Origin: Candidatus Poribacteria bacterium | GTDB lineage: Bacteria; Poribacteria; WGA-4E; WGA-3G | DNA: 64,000 nucleotides | Direction: 5' to 3' | NCBI GenBank assembly: GCA_022828145.1 | Contig: JAJEJA010000118.1 | Span: forward strand, 51,283-115,282 | Shown: one piece after another, positions 17,036 through 24,701 of the stretch | Numbering within the stretch: the first letter of the stretch is position 1 | How the letters are laid out: every line of letters starts with the position of its first letter | Notes under the pieces: model-generated | Databases searched by the model: none | What the model saw: only the letters and a program-made list of their open reading frames with translations | What the model was told of the DNA's origin: nothing | Position numbers and translations under genes: made by a program

Positions 17036-17367
17036 AACTTGCTGGATAGGAACGTTACCTCAATCAAATCTTGATTGAGTCCTATCCTAATCAGTAACGT
17101 AATTTTGGGCGAGTTGAAGTGAAACCTTGTAAAACTATGTGGCGGTCCTGTAAACCGATAGTGAGGTAATAGTCCATCGTCTTGTATCGCCACTCAAAAC
17201 TATTTTATTGTTGCAGGCTGGGGTACCCGTGCCTTGATGCACGATAGCGGTTCTAAAAACTGCAAATAGCCTGCTGGTGGAGACGATGTAAGACGGTTGA
17301 CCCTTTGGCGCAACCGCTATTGTCTAAGAAACCGAAGCCCCTACCTTTAGGTAGTGGGTAGTATCAC
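17036..17367 (+). ncRNA. Candidate structured RNA, OMEGA (TnpB/IscB guide)-like
   Basis: Downstream of the promoter the sequence folds repeatedly. GGATAGGA (17044) pairs with TCCTATCC (17080); inside it TCAATCAA pairs with TTGATTGA (17060/17071); and the loop ACGTTAC (17052) is exactly complementary to GTAACGT (17094) outside the stem, i.e. a 7-bp pseudoknot. Further stems: GTGGCG/CGCCAC (17139/17188), GCAGGCT/AGCCTGC (17213/17268), CGTGC/GCACG (17228/17239), CGGTTG/CAACCG (17294/17311) and the terminal hairpin. GCTGGTGGAGACGATGT plus the end hairpin recall OMEGA RNAs of TnpB and the HEARO RNAs of IscB from memory. No nuclease gene is adjacent. Confidence 0.5.
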
Positions 17368-17482
17368 GTATAAAATTACTGTCATAATATTACTTAAAAG
17401 CAGTAGGCACTCTCCGTGTGCCGTCTGTAAGGTAGCAATTCTTCAGAACAAACAACAATCCATATAATATAAGGAACATAAT

Positions 17483-18247
17483 ATGAAACATTTAAGTCTA
17501 TTAGTCATAATACCGATACTCTCAATGATGTTCTTCTGTCAACCACCTATTTCGCATAGTGTTACTGATGGTCTCGTAGCACATTGGACATTGAATGATG
17601 CAGGTGGTAATACAGTAGGGGATGCAAGCGGTAACGGTCATGAAGGAACCCTCGTTGGAGATCCACAATGGACAGATGGATACTTTGATGGTGCGCTTGA
17701 ATTTGATGGTACAGGCGATGAAGTTGATATTCCCTTTCATGCAACACTTAATCCAGAAACTTTTACTATCACGGCATGGGCAAACGCAAGAACTGGTGGA
17801 GCTGGACATCGCGCCGTAATCTCTTCACGTGATGATTTCCCCCAACGTGGATACATTTTCTATTGTACACCAAACAATATATGGCAATTCTGGACAGGTG
17901 GTGGTGGATGGAAACCTATCTCAGGTCCAGCTGTAAATCTGGATGACTGGGACCATCTCGTTGGTACTTATGCTGATGGTTCACAAAAGTTTTACGTTAA
18001 TGGGGAACTTGTTGGTGAAACTTCCTCGGAATTAAGTGTGAACACAGCACAAGAATTCCTCATCGGTGCTGGGGCAAATGAAACTGCAACTCACAATTAC
18101 CGTTTTGTCGGTAAGATAGATGATGTACGTATATACGACCGAGTTTTAGATGAAAACGAAATTGCTTTAGTTATGGAGAGTCAATCAACTCCTGTAGACA
18201 GTTTGGGAAAGATTGCTGTAACTTGGGGACAACTCAAAGCAAAATAA
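17483..18247 (+). CDS. Secreted LamG/concanavalin-like protein with TWGQLK tail (copy 1)
   Basis: 254 residues: signal peptide (about 1-26), then a LamG/pentraxin-type jelly-roll domain starting GLVAHWTLNDAGGNTVGDASGNGHEG, with FTITAWAN, the segment around YIFYCTPNN, HLVGTYADGSQKFYVNGELVG and IDDVRIYDRVLDENEI. Such domains bind carbohydrate or form structural modules on extracellular proteins. The last residues, GKIAVTWGQLKAK, match the ends of three other secreted proteins in this window and may be a sorting tail. AAGGA precedes ATG. It is a tandem duplicate of the next gene, 47 bp away. Confidence 0.88.
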   Translation: MKHLSLLVIIPILSMMFFCQPPISHSVTDGLVAHWTLNDAGGNTVGDASGNGHEGTLVGDPQWTDGYFDGALEFDGTGDEVDIPFHATLNPETFTITAWANARTGGAGHRAVISSRDDFPQRGYIFYCTPNNIWQFWTGGGGWKPISGPAVNLDDWDHLVGTYADGSQKFYVNGELVGETSSELSVNTAQEFLIGAGANETATHNYRFVGKIDDVRIYDRVLDENEIALVMESQSTPVDSLGKIAVTWGQLKAK

Positions 18248-18294
18248 GCAACTGATTGTATATCTCAATGATCCAAAAAAGGAAGTATTAAACG

Positions 18295-19065
18295 ATGAAA
18301 ACTTTTTCGATCACACTGTCAATGCTCTTTGGCATTGCACTCTTTATTCAACCCGTTTTATCCCAAGACTTGACAGAAGGTCTTGTAGCATATTGGGATT
18401 TTAACGGAAATAGTGGTGATAGTGCCAAAGATGTATCTGGAAATGGACACAATGGCACACTGATTGGCGGAACGGAAAGAACTAAGGACGGTAAATCCGG
18501 CGGCGCGCTGGAATTCAATGGTACTGATAGTGAAGTAGACGTGCCGTATCATGAAGATCTCAATCCAGAAGTCTTCACAATAACAGCATGGGCAAATGTA
18601 GATTCAAATGGAACTGGACATCGCGCCGTTGTTTCCTCACGTGCTGACTTTCCACAACGTGGTTACATATTCTATTGTGAACCTGGAAATACTTGGGAGT
18701 TTTGGATTGGTGCTGGAGCGAATCATTGGAAACCTGTTCGAGGACCAGCAGTGAATCTTGATGAATGGGAACATCTTGCTGGAACTTATGCTGATGGTAA
18801 TCATAAATTCTATGTGAATGGTGAATTTATTGGCGAAGAGAACTTTGACATCGACGTGAATCCCAATGAAGAATTTCTGATTGGTGCAGGGGCAAATGAA
18901 ACTGCAAATCATAACTACCGATTCTTGGGTTTAATTGACGAAGTCCGTCTATATAACCGTGTTCTGACAGAAGATGAAATCGCAAAGGTTATGGATAGTG
19001 AGTCATTGGATGTTGAACCAGCAGGTAAGCTTGCAATGACTTGGGGACAGCTCAAGACAAGATAA
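18295..19065 (+). CDS. Secreted LamG/concanavalin-like protein with TWGQLK tail (copy 2)
   Basis: 256 residues, paralog of the preceding gene across its whole length: signal peptide (about 1-23), LamG domain (GLVAYWDFNGNSGDSAKDVSG, FTITAWANVDSNGTGHRAV, HLAGTYADGNHKFYVNGEFIG, IDEVRLYNRVLTEDEI) and the C-terminal GKLAMTWGQLKTR. The two proteins agree in domain limits and tail but are clearly diverged in between, so the duplication is not recent. The ribosome-binding site AAAGGAAG is well placed. A carbohydrate- or matrix-binding role at the cell surface is inferred. Confidence 0.88.
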   Translation: MKTFSITLSMLFGIALFIQPVLSQDLTEGLVAYWDFNGNSGDSAKDVSGNGHNGTLIGGTERTKDGKSGGALEFNGTDSEVDVPYHEDLNPEVFTITAWANVDSNGTGHRAVVSSRADFPQRGYIFYCEPGNTWEFWIGAGANHWKPVRGPAVNLDEWEHLAGTYADGNHKFYVNGEFIGEENFDIDVNPNEEFLIGAGANETANHNYRFLGLIDEVRLYNRVLTEDEIAKVMDSESLDVEPAGKLAMTWGQLKTR

Positions 19066-19082
19066 TGTTGTGAAGTTTAATT

Positions 19083-19111
19083 TCGACATGCACACACGTC
19101 CGCGCTATAAT
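19083..19111 (+). promoter_or_regulatory. Sigma70-type promoter for the Gfo/Idh gene
   Basis: TCGACA at 19083 (one mismatch to consensus) and TATAAT at 19106, 17-bp spacer. Transcription would start near 19118, giving a leader of about 50 nt with AGAAGGAG before the ATG. Confidence 0.65.
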
Positions 19112-19170
19112 TACAATCATGCATAAGAATTTGGTGGAATGAACGTCTACACAGAAGGAGCCAACATATA

Positions 19171-20199
19171 ATGGCAGAAACTATTAAAGGTGCTGTCCTC
19201 GGTTATGGGGCAGCATTTAATATGGGTAAAGCACACGCAAACATGATGAATAACACTGACGGAATCACATGTGTTGCTGTGTGTGATATTGACCCAGAAC
19301 GAACGAAAGCTGCAAAAAATGATTTTCCTGACATTAGAACATACAACACGGTTGATGATCTCGTCGCAGATGAGGGTGTTGATCTAATCGCAAATGTCCT
19401 TCCACACAGTCTGCACTGCGGTCCGACTGTCGCAGCTCTCAATGCCGGTAAGCATGTCGTCGTTGAAAAACCGATGTGTATCACTGTTGCTGAAGCCACA
19501 GAAATGATCAATGCCGGTAAAGAGAACGGTGTCATGCTATCCGTTCATCACAACAGACGTTGGGATGCAGATTTTTGGACGCTACGCGAGCTCGTTCAAT
19601 CAGGCATCATCGGCAAAGTCTTTAGTGTGGAAATGTGGGGTGGCGGTTACGGAAGACCGAATCCCGATTGGTGGCGAAGTGTAAAAGCTATCTCTGGTGG
19701 ACATTTCTACGATTGGGGAGCACACTTCCTCGATTGGCTACTTAATGTACTTGAAGCACGCATGTATAATGTCACCGGTTTCTTCCAGCCGAATCTTGTT
19801 TGGGACGACATTACGAATGAAGACCATGTGCAAGCTGTGATACGATTTGCTGAAGCAGAATATGTCGCTGAAGGTGCATCGGCAAACATTCAAATGTCAA
19901 GTATCGCCAAGGTGGGTGGAGACCGATGGAAACTCCTCGGATCACACGGCGCAATCGTTTCTGAGGGTGGGCAATATAAAGTCCTATCAGAAGTAGAAGG
20001 ACACCCAAAAGAACAGAAAGTCGGGTTTAAAGGAAGACCAGGTCCAAGATATTACGAGAATATCGTGGCACATTTGAACGATGGCACTCCTTTAATCGTA
20101 ACACCTGAATCTGCCCGCCGTGTCATCGCAATTATGGATTTAGCAGAAAAATCAGCAAAAACACATCAATCTGAAACTATTCCCTACGAGTTTGAATAG
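19171..20199 (+). CDS. Gfo/Idh/MocA family oxidoreductase
   Basis: 342 residues. The nucleotide-binding loop is GYGAAFNMGKAHA near the N-terminus (a slightly unusual G-x-G-x-x-x-x-G form), followed by VAVCDIDPERTKAA, the VVEKPMCITVAEA catalytic-lysine motif near residue 100, and HHNRRWDADFWTL. The second half is the alpha/beta substrate and oligomerisation domain. AAGGAG lies before the ATG. It has its own promoter and is not clearly linked to the LamG genes. Not close to the 524-1573 paralog beyond family motifs, so a different substrate is expected. Confidence 0.9.
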   Translation: MAETIKGAVLGYGAAFNMGKAHANMMNNTDGITCVAVCDIDPERTKAAKNDFPDIRTYNTVDDLVADEGVDLIANVLPHSLHCGPTVAALNAGKHVVVEKPMCITVAEATEMINAGKENGVMLSVHHNRRWDADFWTLRELVQSGIIGKVFSVEMWGGGYGRPNPDWWRSVKAISGGHFYDWGAHFLDWLLNVLEARMYNVTGFFQPNLVWDDITNEDHVQAVIRFAEAEYVAEGASANIQMSSIAKVGGDRWKLLGSHGAIVSEGGQYKVLSEVEGHPKEQKVGFKGRPGPRYYENIVAHLNDGTPLIVTPESARRVIAIMDLAEKSAKTHQSETIPYEFE

Positions 20200-20269
20200 G
20201 ATCGTGATGTCAGAAACCCTCTTCAGTCCCGTAGGGACGCTATGTTTATAGCTAAACGTTATACAAACC

Positions 20270-20379
20270 CTCTTTAGTCCCGTAGGGACGATATGTGTAA
20301 AATTACATTTTTCTATAAACATATCGTCCCTACCAAATCAACGCCAAATGCGCGTTTGGCATTTGGCGGGACTAAAGAG
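20270..20379. repeat. Nested inverted-repeat element (CCCGTAGGGACG family)
   Basis: About 110 bp with three nested inverted repeats: outer CTCTTTAGTCCCG (20270) with CGGGACTAAAGAG (20367); inner GTAGGGACGATATGT (20282) with ACATATCGTCCCTAC (20319); and CGCCAAATGC with GCATTTGGCG (20342/20359). A partial direct copy (CAGTCCCGTAGGGACGCTAT) sits at 20225, and another at 50795. The apparent N-terminal extension of the next ORF (from 20293) lies inside this element and is not counted as coding. Confidence 0.8.
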
Positions 20380-20415
20380 AAGACAACCCGTATAACCATA
20401 ATACAACTTTCCTCT

Positions 20416-21432
20416 ATGAAAGCTGTTGTTTTTGAAAAAACACACAAATTAAGTATTCAGGATGTACCTATTCCAAAATTGGATGCAGATGATGTCCTGA
20501 TTAAGATGGAGTTGTGCGGTATCTGTGCATCGGATATTGCTGCACTCCGGGGAGATGTCTCAGACTATAACCCCCCGGTTGTCATGGGGCATGAAATCGC
20601 AGGTGTAGTTGTTGAAAGTAGGCATAAGGAGGTGAATGTAGGTGAAAAAGTGACTGTGAATCCTATGCTTTCTTGTGGGGTTTGCAATCACTGCAAAAAT
20701 GATCAAGACAAATACTGTAATTCAATAGAGGGTATCGGACACGATATTGATGGTGGCTATGCAGAATACTTAAGGATGCCAAAACATGGTATAGATACGG
20801 GTAAATTAATACAAGTACCAAACGATATCCCGCAAGATGAACTGCTCTTTCTTGAACCGTTAGGCTGCTGCCTGAATGCAATGGACGAGACTATTTTTCA
20901 AGAGACAGTCGCGATACTGGGAGCAGGTCCTATCGGTCTGATGTTCACACAATTAGTGAAAAGAAAGGGATTAGCGACTTATGTCATTGAACCACTCTCC
21001 CATCGCAGAGATGCAGCGGCTGCAGTCGGTGCAGACGCTACTTACGATCCCACACCTGAAGGGATTCAGCACTTAATGGATATGACGCAAGGGGGGGTTG
21101 ATACAGTAATCTCGGCAACGACAAACAATGCGGCGGTCATATCGCTTGCTTATCAAGTGGTGCGTAGAGGTGGTTGCATAAATTTTTTCGGTCTTGCACC
21201 ACAAGGTGAAGAATTAAACATCAATCTTGAAGAATTTCATTATATGGGACATAAACTGATGGCATCATGGGCTTTTTCTCGAAAAAGTCTTGAAGAATCC
21301 CGCCAACTCTTACTGCAGAAAGTTATCAATTTCAGACCTTTAATAACAGATAGGTTCAGCATCTCCCAAGGTTTGGCGGCATTTGACAATGCTGTTGGAC
21401 AACGTGGCATAAAGACAGTTTTACATCCCTAA
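20416..21432 (+). CDS. Zinc-dependent MDR-family alcohol/polyol dehydrogenase
   Basis: About 339 residues starting MKAVVFEKTHKLSIQDVPIP. The catalytic zinc region is seen as CGICASDI and GHEIAGVV, the structural-zinc lobe as four cysteines in SCGVCNHCKNDQDKYC, and the NAD-binding loop as ILGAGPIGLMF. This is the medium-chain dehydrogenase family with relatives such as sorbitol, threonine and galactitol-phosphate dehydrogenases. Substrate is not resolvable. The ATG at 20416 matches the family N-terminus; the open frame further upstream crosses a repeat. There is no good ribosome-binding site. Confidence 0.88.
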   Translation: MKAVVFEKTHKLSIQDVPIPKLDADDVLIKMELCGICASDIAALRGDVSDYNPPVVMGHEIAGVVVESRHKEVNVGEKVTVNPMLSCGVCNHCKNDQDKYCNSIEGIGHDIDGGYAEYLRMPKHGIDTGKLIQVPNDIPQDELLFLEPLGCCLNAMDETIFQETVAILGAGPIGLMFTQLVKRKGLATYVIEPLSHRRDAAAAVGADATYDPTPEGIQHLMDMTQGGVDTVISATTNNAAVISLAYQVVRRGGCINFFGLAPQGEELNINLEEFHYMGHKLMASWAFSRKSLEESRQLLLQKVINFRPLITDRFSISQGLAAFDNAVGQRGIKTVLHP

Positions 21433-21458
21433 AAATTATCCCCATAATCAAGAAATTC

Positions 21459-22661
21459 TCACACGTTCATCTCAGCATCAATCAACGCCACTGCAGACCT
21501 TTGCCCTGTCATCAGTTCTTCAAGCATGGCGTGGAAGAGTGCATCAATATGTTCAATTTCTTTTTCAAGTGCTGCTGTTTTTTCATCAATTGCTTGAAAA
21601 ACATTGGCGATGGCGCGTTGTTCAGGAAGTGGCGGAAGTGCAAAAGTAAATTTTTCTAAAGAATTCCATGAGGTCCTCGGGTGACTTATTCCTGTTGATG
21701 TTGAAACAGCATGGTTTATGAACGTTTGACAATGAAGCAGGTATACTAAAAATCTTGGGAAAGTGTTAGAATTGGCAGTAACAACAAGAATATCAGTAGA
21801 GCAGATACCTTCCATTTCAGTGATAACTGCTTTATCCAAATATGACCGCAATTTACCATACAACACATCGTCGGAGTAAAAATGGTTTTTCGCGCTTTTT
21901 ACTTTTGACACATCTCCCCAACGTTTCAGGTTGCTCTCTCCAGAGTCAATATGCTCAAGTCCTACAAAGTTTAAACCTTGACTATCTTTCGGTTGTACAT
22001 TCTCACGCCTCAAATTGGCTATTTCTTTTAGTCGGACAACCTCCCAACTCTCAGGTATATCGCCAATTTCGGTTTGCTTGCGGGGTTCGCCCTTCGTGCC
22101 GTGTGAAAAGAGATATTCCATCAACGCTGCTTTGCGTTCACGTTCTAATGCGATTTCGCGTTGGCGGGTAAACTTTGCTTCTTGGATTGTTTGTAGGATG
22201 TGAGCGATGGCGCGTTGTTCGGGGAGTGGGGGAAAGGGGATTCTAAAATCATTTATTGTAGTTTTGTTTATGGATTTGAAAGTTGAACCAGAACTTTGGG
22301 ATTGAATCTCTCTCTTTGTATGCAAAAACATGTAAAGTAGAAAACGATTATCCCCCTGTTTTAGACTAATTGAAGTCAATCCGCGCCCAATGATATATTC
22401 TGTATCTGCTAAATTAACATCCCCAACAGGTGCGCGGACTGACATAAGTACACTTCCGGGTGGAGAAACCCTAAGTTTTTTGGTACAAAACTTTGTCGGT
22501 ACAGGAAATAGTTCAGTAAATTCTGCTTTTCCCTGTAAAAAAGGCATTCCTACACCTTCATTATTATAAGTTGTTGAAGGTGGCGATTGTCCCATAATAA
22601 TGTTACAGGCATCCTCTAATTTTACGATTTTCCAATGTGCAGGTAAATTTATTTCACGCAT
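21459..22661 (-). CDS. hsdS: Type I restriction-modification specificity subunit (orphan)
   Basis: About 400 residues with the two-fold organisation of HsdS: two target-recognition domains, each followed by a conserved helix. The first half has WKIVKLEDACNIIMGQSPPSTTYN...FPPLPEQRAIAHILQTI; the second has PESWEVVRLKEIANL...FALPPLPEQRAIANVFQAID. HsdS gives DNA sequence specificity to HsdM methylase and HsdR nuclease, but neither gene is nearby. Start at 22661 is chosen because AAGGA sits 9 bases upstream; the ATG at 22670 touches it. It has its own palindrome-covered promoter. It may serve an RM system elsewhere or be a leftover. Confidence 0.9.
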   Translation of the reverse strand: MREINLPAHWKIVKLEDACNIIMGQSPPSTTYNNEGVGMPFLQGKAEFTELFPVPTKFCTKKLRVSPPGSVLMSVRAPVGDVNLADTEYIIGRGLTSISLKQGDNRFLLYMFLHTKREIQSQSSGSTFKSINKTTINDFRIPFPPLPEQRAIAHILQTIQEAKFTRQREIALERERKAALMEYLFSHGTKGEPRKQTEIGDIPESWEVVRLKEIANLRRENVQPKDSQGLNFVGLEHIDSGESNLKRWGDVSKVKSAKNHFYSDDVLYGKLRSYLDKAVITEMEGICSTDILVVTANSNTFPRFLVYLLHCQTFINHAVSTSTGISHPRTSWNSLEKFTFALPPLPEQRAIANVFQAIDEKTAALEKEIEHIDALFHAMLEELMTGQRSAVALIDAEMNV

Positions 22662-22717
22662 AACAAACATTCCTTAGACGGATCCATTTCATCTACTACG
22701 ATTTGATGTTCCGCTAC

Positions 22718-22744
22718 TATAATTTTACTATAAGTAAAATTATA
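22718..22744. promoter_or_regulatory. 27-bp perfect palindrome over the hsdS promoter
   Basis: TATAATTTTAC (22718-22728) and GTAAAATTATA (22734-22744) are perfect inverted copies with a 5-base centre. The right arm includes the whole -10 hexamer of the leftward hsdS promoter and the rest reaches past the predicted transcription start, the place expected for a repressor operator. A cruciform or attenuator is the alternative. Confidence 0.7.
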
Positions 22745-22767
22745 ACACATATTCTCAATAATATCAA
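22739..22767 (-). promoter_or_regulatory. Sigma70 promoter for hsdS
   Basis: On the minus strand TTGATA (22767-22762) and TATAAT (22744-22739) are separated by 17 bp. Transcription would begin near 22732, about 70 nt before the chosen ATG. Confidence 0.65.
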
Positions 22768-23037
22768 TGTTTTAAACATGGACAACACTTATCTGTAACG
22801 CATTCTCAGATTTACTCGTTACATTATTTACTATATTTTACACAAACCTCGATTCTTATAACACAACCCTTTAGGACAGCACTTACGCATTCTTCCCGTT
22901 TTCAGTCGTAAAAATGTTTAATGTGAATGCCAAACGTGCATTCACCAAGCACGATTCTTTGTGCGTTCTTTACAATATAAGTTCAATTTGTCGTGAAATC
23001 AATTTCTTTGCGTAAGTCCGGCAGGAGTATTTCCTCT
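22768..23037. other. Gap upstream of nfo
   Basis: AT-rich DNA with no ORF. It contains GAATGCCAAACGTGCATTC at 22925, the reverse orientation of a core shared with inverted-repeat elements at 10.7, 20.35 and 50.9 kb. GCAGGAG at about 23021 is the likely nfo ribosome-binding site. I see no clear promoter. Confidence 0.5.
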
Positions 23038-23883
23038 ATGGTTTTCGGTGCACATGTTTCAACAGCTGGAGGTATCCATAACGCTATCAAAAATGGTGAT
23101 GAACTACAATGTGATGCCATACAGATTTTCCTGTCAAATCCACATAGATGGGAATCTAAACCGCCAATAACAGAAGTATTAGAAGAATTTCGGATTGCTT
23201 GGTCCGACTCTCCTATTCAGGATGTAATCGTTCATGATATACATCTGAGTAATCTGGCATCACCCAAAAAAGATGTATTGAAAAAGTCACGGAATCAGTT
23301 CAAAAAACAGATGGAACTTGCACAACAGCTTGATATACGTCATCTTGTCACACATCTCGGTGCACATCTCGGAGAGGGTGAAGATTTTGGTTTGAAGAGA
23401 CTCACTGAGAGTTTTGACCTACTCTTTGAAACAACAGATGCAGAAGATATGATAATATTACTTGAGACGACAGCAGGACAGGGGACAAACCTTGGCTATA
23501 CTTTTGAACATTTGCGGGATGTGATAGCCATGTCAAAATATTCAGATAGGTTCGGGGTCTGTTTAGATACGTGTCATGTGTTTGCAGCTGGATACGATAT
23601 CAGAACCGAAGCAGATTGTGATTCAACATTTGGTAAATTTGATGAAGTTATAGGTTTAGATAGGTTGAAAGCATTTCATATCAATGATGCGAAATCTGAG
23701 TATCAAAGCCGGGTTGACAGACATGAACACATCGGAGAAGGCAATATAGGAGAGGCTGCATTCTCATATATACTTAATGATCCGAGATTCGCTGAGATAC
23801 CTCTCATTATTGAAACGCCGAAAATGAATACAATGCACGGGAAAAACCTGAAGACTTTACGCGGATTAGTAAAGAGGCATTAA
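23038..23883 (+). CDS. nfo: Deoxyribonuclease IV (AP endonuclease)
   Basis: Base-excision-repair enzyme that cuts DNA 5' to abasic sites using a tri-zinc centre in a TIM barrel. Seen: GAHVSTAGGI at the N-terminus, FLSNPHRW, VHDIHLSNLASP (usually HxxYLIN), the HLGAHLGEG segment, ILLETTAGQGTNLG, GVCLDTCHVFAAGYDI, HINDAKSEYQSRVDRHEHIGEGNIG and IIETP; the zinc ligands are present. The length of about 281 residues is normal. The start at 23038 fits the family N-terminus MVFGAHVS; the open frame from 22993 is rejected. It is followed within 50 bp by a lipoprotein gene. Confidence 0.95.
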   Translation: MVFGAHVSTAGGIHNAIKNGDELQCDAIQIFLSNPHRWESKPPITEVLEEFRIAWSDSPIQDVIVHDIHLSNLASPKKDVLKKSRNQFKKQMELAQQLDIRHLVTHLGAHLGEGEDFGLKRLTESFDLLFETTDAEDMIILLETTAGQGTNLGYTFEHLRDVIAMSKYSDRFGVCLDTCHVFAAGYDIRTEADCDSTFGKFDEVIGLDRLKAFHINDAKSEYQSRVDRHEHIGEGNIGEAAFSYILNDPRFAEIPLIIETPKMNTMHGKNLKTLRGLVKRH

Positions 23884-23933
23884 TTGCTGTGGGAGAATTG
23901 AAGAATGAAAAAATTGAGACCGGTTTTGAACTT

Positions 23934-24680
23934 ATGAAAAAAGAAAAGTCTTTATCTTTTTTAACTACATACCTTACGTCATTCATTCTGCTCGTAGGTG
24001 TCGTTGGGTGTTCAGAGGTACCCTATACGGGCCCGATTATTACCGTTGAATATGTAGACAATTTTCTTGATAGAACAGGTGAAGATGCCGTGTGTCTGCA
24101 TGATGGATTTGATACAGTTTGTGTGAAACGTGTGGAATTACATGAAGATGATAGTAATGAAATCACTATATTGGATATCCATCCTGAAGATTTGACATAC
24201 TTATTTTATTATAACGAGAAACTAATTTTAGAGGCTGAAAGGACAATAGATACAACCGATCTTGTTCAGGAATTAATAGGTTCAGGCACACTTGATATGC
24301 CAACGAACAATACAGTAGAACCGTCAGAGAATATCGTTAATATAACTGAAGGTTGGACGATACAGATCTACTACCCTGATTCCTTCCCCGAAGCAGAACG
24401 TGGCGAAACTCCTGAAACCAGCGGTTTCAATATAAAAGTAGCAGAGGGACAAAAAATCAATTCTATTCGTCAGCAGGATGAACTCACAATAAAAAAACCC
24501 TTGCAGCGTGATAAATCTGATGGCAGCCGTGTGTTTGAATTCTCAATTGAAACAGAATCTCCGATAATTACAATAGAAGTTGATGGGTTAATATCAGAAC
24601 ATATAGCGGTATTCTACATTGATGTTGATGGTGGGGCATCTGATGAAGGTATTAGTAGCCTCCAATTGGAACCTAAATAG
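23934..24680 (+). CDS. Lipoprotein, paralog of the next gene
   Basis: About 248 residues. The signal peptide ends in a lipobox (LVGVVGC), so Cys is lipidated. The N-terminal module ITVEYVDNFLDRTGEDAVCLHDGFDTVCVKRVEL...LDIHPEDLTYLFYYNEKLILEAER corresponds to LTPEDVDRYLFAPDSDTLCLTNGYDSKCVTLV...IHIYPKKVVYIFYYEGDAVIRAER in the next gene: two conserved cysteines, then an aromatic strand. The second half has a beta-sandwich-like end. I do not know this family. An ATG at 23934 gives a normal 26-residue lipoprotein signal; GTG at 23889 is upstream in frame. Confidence 0.75.
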   Translation: MKKEKSLSFLTTYLTSFILLVGVVGCSEVPYTGPIITVEYVDNFLDRTGEDAVCLHDGFDTVCVKRVELHEDDSNEITILDIHPEDLTYLFYYNEKLILEAERTIDTTDLVQELIGSGTLDMPTNNTVEPSENIVNITEGWTIQIYYPDSFPEAERGETPETSGFNIKVAEGQKINSIRQQDELTIKKPLQRDKSDGSRVFEFSIETESPIITIEVDGLISEHIAVFYIDVDGGASDEGISSLQLEPK

Positions 24681-24701
24681 TATTTAGCAAGAAGTAGCAT
24701 C

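Larger units (their letters stand above)
16911..17367 (+). mobile_element. IS200/IS605-like deletion derivative (no transposase) with both ends
   Basis: The left end follows TTGAC (16911), a typical IS605-group target, and folds into GGAGTGTT/AACACTCC (16919-16936) and a second hairpin at 16945-16969 of CCCCATGC-TTTA type. The right end is the hairpin CCCCTACC-TTTA-GGTAGTGGG (17338-17358) followed by TAGTATCAC. Just before it, one frame reads AGGDDVRRLTLW...RSPYL-stop, resembling the extreme C-terminus of TnpB proteins. There is no tnpA or tnpB ORF. All of this fits a non-autonomous palindrome-ended derivative. The exact borders are inferred from similarity to such elements as I know them. 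Confidence 0.6.

Noticed and set aside
16911..17367. A degenerate tnpB ORF through the whole element
   Set aside because: Only the last ~25 codons resemble TnpB; further upstream the same frame has stops and no zinc-finger or RuvC motifs, so I call it a deletion derivative and not a gene.
20293..20415. N-terminal extension of the MDR dehydrogenase
   Set aside because: The sequence is part of a nested inverted-repeat element and does not match the family, whose N-terminus begins at MKAVVFEK.
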